Shown in pieces: positions 60,729 to 64,000 of a stretch of DNA of 64,000 bases. The position numbers were made by a program, and so were the translations under genes. The notes beneath the pieces were generated by a model. The model saw nothing but the letters and a program-made list of their open reading frames with translations. It did no database searches and was not told where the DNA came from. The DNA comes from Canna indica (lineage: Eukaryota > Streptophyta > Magnoliopsida > Zingiberales > Cannaceae). Numbering within the stretch: the first letter of the stretch is position 1; each line of letters begins with the position of its first letter. The stretch covers positions 41,372,001-41,436,000 of the forward strand of contig CP136895.1 of NCBI GenBank assembly GCA_034359265.1, given 5' to 3'.

Positions 60729-62570
60729 ATGGGAATGGGCTCCTTTTGGTCCGATGAGGACCGGAAGATGGCAGTGGCGGTGCTCGGCCGCTGGGCCTTT
60801 GACTACCTCAACGCCCGGAACGAGACCTCCTCCGACGGCCACCTTACCGCTATCGGCGGCGCCGATGAGGATTTGCAAACGAAACTCCAGGACCTTGTCG
60901 AGGAAACCGCCACTTGGGCCTACGCCATATTCTGGCAAATCTCGAGGTCCGACTCCGGGGAACTTGTCCTCGGCTGGGGCGACGGTCACTGCCGCGAGCT
61001 GGGGGATGGGGACGATGGTGGCTGCATCGACTGGAGTCATCCGCTCGATAGCGCTCAGCAGAAGATGCGCAAGCGGGTGCTCGAGAGGCTCCATGCGCTT
61101 TCAGGCGGCTCCGACGACGAGAACTACGCTCTCCGGCTCGACCGGATCACCGACGCGGAAATGTATTTCCTAGCGTCTATGTACTTCTCGTTTCCCAAAG
61201 GGGAGGACGCTCCCGGGAGAGCGCTCGCGTCAGGGAAGCACGTATGGATCTCGGAGGCAGGGCTGGTATCGCCCGTGTGTACCACCGTGCGGGCGTGCCT
61301 TGCAAGATCGGCGGGGTTTCGGACCATTGTCTTCGTGCCGTTCGATTCCGGCGTACTCGAATTGGGTTCCATGGATCCCTTAACGGAGAATTTTGAGGCA
61401 CTGCGTAAAATAAAGTCCTTGTTCGGCCGTGACCACAACAAGGCTGCGGTAGCAGTCGGTGAAAAGATAGATGAGAATAATGGCCCTGTTTCGGCTCCAC
61501 GCTTTCTGGGCGGTGATCACGTCGCCGAGTATCCCAGGATCTTCGGCAACGATTTGAATCTTGGGCACGTTCAGCTTAACGAGAGGGCGGCCTCGATCAT
61601 GAAGGCGGAAAAGAGGCCATCGGAGATGATCGCGAAGCATAGCGATTACCACGGAAGAAACCTGCTCGCGAATGGCGTAAAGGTGCTCCAATGGAGCCCC
61701 AATCATCTCGTTAATTCTCCTCCGGAGAAACTTGGCAGTTGCATTCCATTCGTTCGACATATTAACGGAGATGTCCGGGACGACGAAAGGAACCCATTTC
61801 AGCCCCAGAGGCAGAATTCAAATCAACGCCAACCACCGCAATCCTTTCAACATCCTCAGTCACCACCGTCGGGGCAAGTCAATTTCGGCATAGGTGGAGT
61901 TAATCCTGCTTCGGCAGGCGCCTTGGTTAGCCATTTGGGCACCTTGGACTCGGAGCTGTCGGACGCGGAGGCGCCGTGCCAAGAAGATAAGCCGCGCACG
62001 ACGACAGAGGAACGAAGACCAAGAAAGAGGGGCCGTAAGCCTGCGAACGGCAGGGAGGAGCCGCTGAACCATGTGGAAGCCGAGCGGCAGAGGAGGGAGA
62101 AGCTGAACCAGAGGTTCTACGCCCTGCGGGCGGTGGTGCCCAACATCTCGAAGATGGACAAAGCCTCTCTGCTCGGCGATGCCATATCCTACATCACCGA
62201 GCTCCAGAAGAAGCTGAAGGAGATGGAGGCGAAGCGGGAGATGTGGGGCGACCCATCGTTGATGGACTACAAGCGGCGAGCGGTTTTCCCCGAGATAGAT
62301 GTGGAGGCTACAGAGGAGGAGGTAATTGTTCGAGTGTGCTGCCCTTTGGAGAGGCACCCCATCTACAAGGTGATCCAAGCTCTCAGGGATTCACAGATCA
62401 ACGTGGTGGACTCCAACGTTGCCGCAAGTAAGGACAGCGTCCTCCACACGTTTGTGGTGAAGTCGCCGGCTGAGCAATTAGCCAAGGAAAAGTTAATCGC
62501 TGCTCTGACGACTTATGAGACGACGCCGAGCGCACCATCATCATCCTATTTCTCAAATAATCTCCTCTAG
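60729..62570 (+). CDS. bHLH13-like: group IIId bHLH transcription factor (bHLH13/JAM-like), intronless
   Basis: An intact 613-residue ORF for a nuclear DNA-binding regulator of jasmonate signalling. The frame is open upstream to a TAG at 60660, but the first in-frame ATG is at 60729 ([13 protein letters not shown]), where the family's conserved N-terminus starts. The bHLH-MYC_N domain spans about residues 7-215 (AIFWQISRS at 66-74, LGWGDG at 81-86, [20 protein letters not shown]) and in this family contacts JAZ repressors. A basic patch [10 protein letters not shown] (430-439) precedes the bHLH (about 447-496). The basic region has His448, Glu452 and Arg456, the G-box-reading triplet. An ACT-like domain follows (about 530-595). 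[18 protein letters not shown] and [15 protein letters not shown] fit group IIId rather than MYC2. Arabidopsis IIId members mostly repress jasmonate responses by competing with MYC2; whether this one does is inferred. The GC-rich coding sequence contrasts with its surroundings. Confidence 0.95.
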   Translation: MGMGSFWSDEDRKMAVAVLGRWAFDYLNARNETSSDGHLTAIGGADEDLQTKLQDLVEETATWAYAIFWQISRSDSGELVLGWGDGHCRELGDGDDGGCIDWSHPLDSAQQKMRKRVLERLHALSGGSDDENYALRLDRITDAEMYFLASMYFSFPKGEDAPGRALASGKHVWISEAGLVSPVCTTVRACLARSAGFRTIVFVPFDSGVLELGSMDPLTENFEALRKIKSLFGRDHNKAAVAVGEKIDENNGPVSAPRFLGGDHVAEYPRIFGNDLNLGHVQLNERAASIMKAEKRPSEMIAKHSDYHGRNLLANGVKVLQWSPNHLVNSPPEKLGSCIPFVRHINGDVRDDERNPFQPQRQNSNQRQPPQSFQHPQSPPSGQVNFGIGGVNPASAGALVSHLGTLDSELSDAEAPCQEDKPRTTTEERRPRKRGRKPANGREEPLNHVEAERQRREKLNQRFYALRAVVPNISKMDKASLLGDAISYITELQKKLKEMEAKREMWGDPSLMDYKRRAVFPEIDVEATEEEVIVRVCCPLERHPIYKVIQALRDSQINVVDSNVAASKDSVLHTFVVKSPAEQLAKEKLIAALTTYETTPSAPSSSYFSNNLL

Positions 62571-62896
62571 CCAGTTAGATACATTATTCAAAACGAATTA
62601 AAACTATAGTATTTTAATTGAAAATGTAAGGCCGCGCGGTCACTCACCATTTGCTTAGCTAGACCGAGTTGGATTAGTGGCTAATCTATTTCCATTGATT
62701 TGATTTATTGTATTTTTTAGTATTCATTTTCTTTTTTGAGTGCAACCTTTATAGTGGTACTGCATGGCTTTTGTATGTTAATTTGAGAGGAAACCAATTA
62801 ATATGTGGCAATAAATTGTGGCTTATGTGCCAATATAATGTTAATATTGATTATTACTTTTTACAATATTAGAGTTTCGGATCAACCACTAAAGAA
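62571..62896 (+). terminator. 3' region of the bHLH gene with poly(A) signal
   Basis: AATAAA at 62810-62815, 240 bp past the stop codon, with T-rich stretches upstream (62700-62740). It is a plausible 3' end, with no other gene in the stretch before the hAT element at 62897. Confidence 0.5.
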
Positions 62897-63196
62897 TAGA
62901 GATGACAACGGGCCGGGCCTGCCCATGGGTGGCACGGGCCCGGCCCGATTTTGAGCCGGGCCTGGCCCGACACGGTTGCGGGTCGTGCTGGCCCGAGCAC
63001 GGCACGCGGGCCGACCACGGCTCGCATGCTGTGCTTTGGGCGAGCACAGGGTAGGCCTGGCGTGCGCCAGACCTAGGTCGGCCCGAGCCAGACTTGGCTT
63101 AAGTCGACCGATAACATTAAAAATATATATATTAAATTTTTCTATAAATACTCATCTTCTTCTTCATTTCTTCTATCTTCATCTTCAACTCTTTTT

Positions 63197-63248
63197 CTCA
63201 ACTCTCAACTCTCAACTCTCAATTCTCAATTCTCAACTCTCAACTCTC
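63197..63248 (+). repeat. (CTCAACT)n heptamer array
   Basis: Seven head-to-tail CTCAA(C/T)T units in the hAT leader, between the GC-rich terminus and the transposase start. Confidence 0.9.
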
Positions 63249-63411
63249 TTACTCCCAATAATCTAAGTTCATTTACAATCATTCTCAACAATATTTTAAG
63301 TTCATTAACGAGACAAGGATTCAAGATTGTTGTCAATTTTTTTTTAATCTCTTAAATTTGTTTCATTGATCAGTATAATATTTATACTTTTTATATTTTT
63401 AATTTTTACTA

Positions 63412-64000
63412 ATGGCGGATGGAGATTTTTCAGGTTATACTCCACAAACTGGATCAAATATGTTAGAAGAAATGTCTCCTGTTACTCCTACCACTCCTAC
63501 CACTCAACAAAATCAAAATATAGAGATAAGTCCATCTATTAATTTGTCCATCAGGTAGAAAAAAAAATATGGTATGAGAATATTTTGAGAAAATTATTGA
63601 AGCTGATGGCACTATAACAACTGCTCGGTGCAAAAAATATCAAAAAAATTCTTTCGACTTCAACAACAGGAGCAACTGGTCATCTATTATGTCATGCAAA
63701 GGGTCATGACAATAGGGTTGCACAAGCTCAACAAATTCTTAATTTATCTTCTTCTGGTTTAACAGTTTTTTCATAAGATCATGATTTTCAACGTCGAGAA
63801 CTTTGAAAATTAATTGTTCAAAGTGAATCTCCTTTTAGTTTTGTTGATCAACCAAGATTTTTTAGTTGGATTCAAAATATTTTACAACCAAAATATAAAA
63901 AAATTACTCGAAATACAATGAAAAGTGATGCTTTAAAATTATTTTTTATATATAGAGAAAATATAATGACTAGTTTTTAAAATAATAAATCAATTTTTTT
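63412..64000 (+). pseudogene. hAT transposase, N-terminal part, broken
   Basis: ATG 63412 opens 48 codons (MADGDFSGYTPQTGSNMLEE) ending in TAG near 63556. Frameshifted pieces follow: EKIIEADGTITTARCKKY, then STTGATGHLLCHAKGHDNRV, which form the Cys and His halves of a BED zinc finger. Then VQSESPFSFVDQPRFFSWIQ and ILQPKYKKITRNTMKSDALK, the block that follows the finger in plant hAT transposases. Stops occur at about 63774 (TAA), 63805 (TGA) and 63978 (TAA). It cannot make a transposase as it stands. The catalytic domain lies beyond the window. Confidence 0.85.

Larger units (their letters stand above)
62897..64000 (+). mobile_element. hAT element, 5' part
   Basis: It starts with the terminus TAGAGATGACAACGGGCC. 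A GC-rich subterminal region made of GGGCC, GGCCC and CGGGCC words (62920-63110) follows, as in many plant hAT elements whose ends read near CAGAGATGGCAACGGG. A leader with a heptamer repeat and a decayed transposase come next. The 8 bp before it (CTAAAGAA) may be the target site. The other end is outside the window. Confidence 0.82.

Noticed and set aside
60534..62378. Long ORFs on both strands overlapping the bHLH gene (for example 61094-60534 and 62378-61860 on -)
   Set aside because: They are GC-driven shadows of the real frame, with no domain and no conserved start.
1..64000. tRNA, rRNA or viral (pararetrovirus) insertions
   Set aside because: tRNA-like words occur only as primer-binding sites next to LTRs. 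No rRNA or pararetrovirus pattern was seen.

Overview
This is nuclear DNA of a flowering plant. It holds one intact GC-rich gene near the right end, a group IIId bHLH/MYC-type transcription factor, and about 55 kb of nested, mostly dead transposable elements to its left. The element families are plant-type throughout: Sirevirus-like Copia, Tekay-like Gypsy chromoviruses, L1-type LINE, MULE, CACTA, hAT and a Harbinger-like MITE. The single-exon, GC-rich bHLH gene and the pyrimidine-rich leader would suit a monocot, but I cannot fix the species.

Layout, left to right. (1) 1-3522: 3' part of a Sirevirus-like, gag-only LTR element on + (AT-rich internal DNA, polypurine tracts, truncated LTR). (2) 3523-4925, 16146-17987 and 23810-24085: pieces of one older noncoding repeat, split by later insertions. 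(3) 4926-16145: a rearranged Gypsy array on -, with four LTR pieces, one decayed gag-pol and one LTR whose first part is inverted. (4) 17988-23809: a complete gag-only Copia-type element on -, with two LTRs, PBS, multiple polypurine tracts, a near-matching target duplication and no pol. (5) About 24087-41306: a MULE on + whose transposase is split. Its 5' part holds a solo Gypsy LTR (24756-27309, perfect TAGGG duplications). Its middle is replaced by a second Gypsy element (28607-38826, -), which itself contains a solo Copia LTR (29021-30761, perfect GTTCT duplications). (6) 41307 to at least 55075: a CACTA element interrupted in its subterminal repeats by a second CACTA (41541-54945). The second one holds a 3'-truncated gag-only Copia element and a LINE, and the LINE contains another solo Copia LTR (50290-51970, perfect AAGCC duplications). 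(7) 55076-59521: mostly anonymous intergenic DNA with a 194-bp foldback and two short tandem arrays. (8) 59525-60260: an AT-rich MITE-like element next to the promoter. (9) 60729-62570: the bHLH gene. (10) 62897 to the end: a decayed hAT element.

The intact gene should encode a nuclear regulator of jasmonate responses of the bHLH13/JAM type. Nothing else in the window looks like a functioning host gene. The most distinctive material is the gag-only Copia family: four LTR copies of one subfamily (F2) and one complete element of a related subfamily (F1) share strong palindromes, multiple polypurine tracts and a two-knuckle, coiled-coil Gag without pol.
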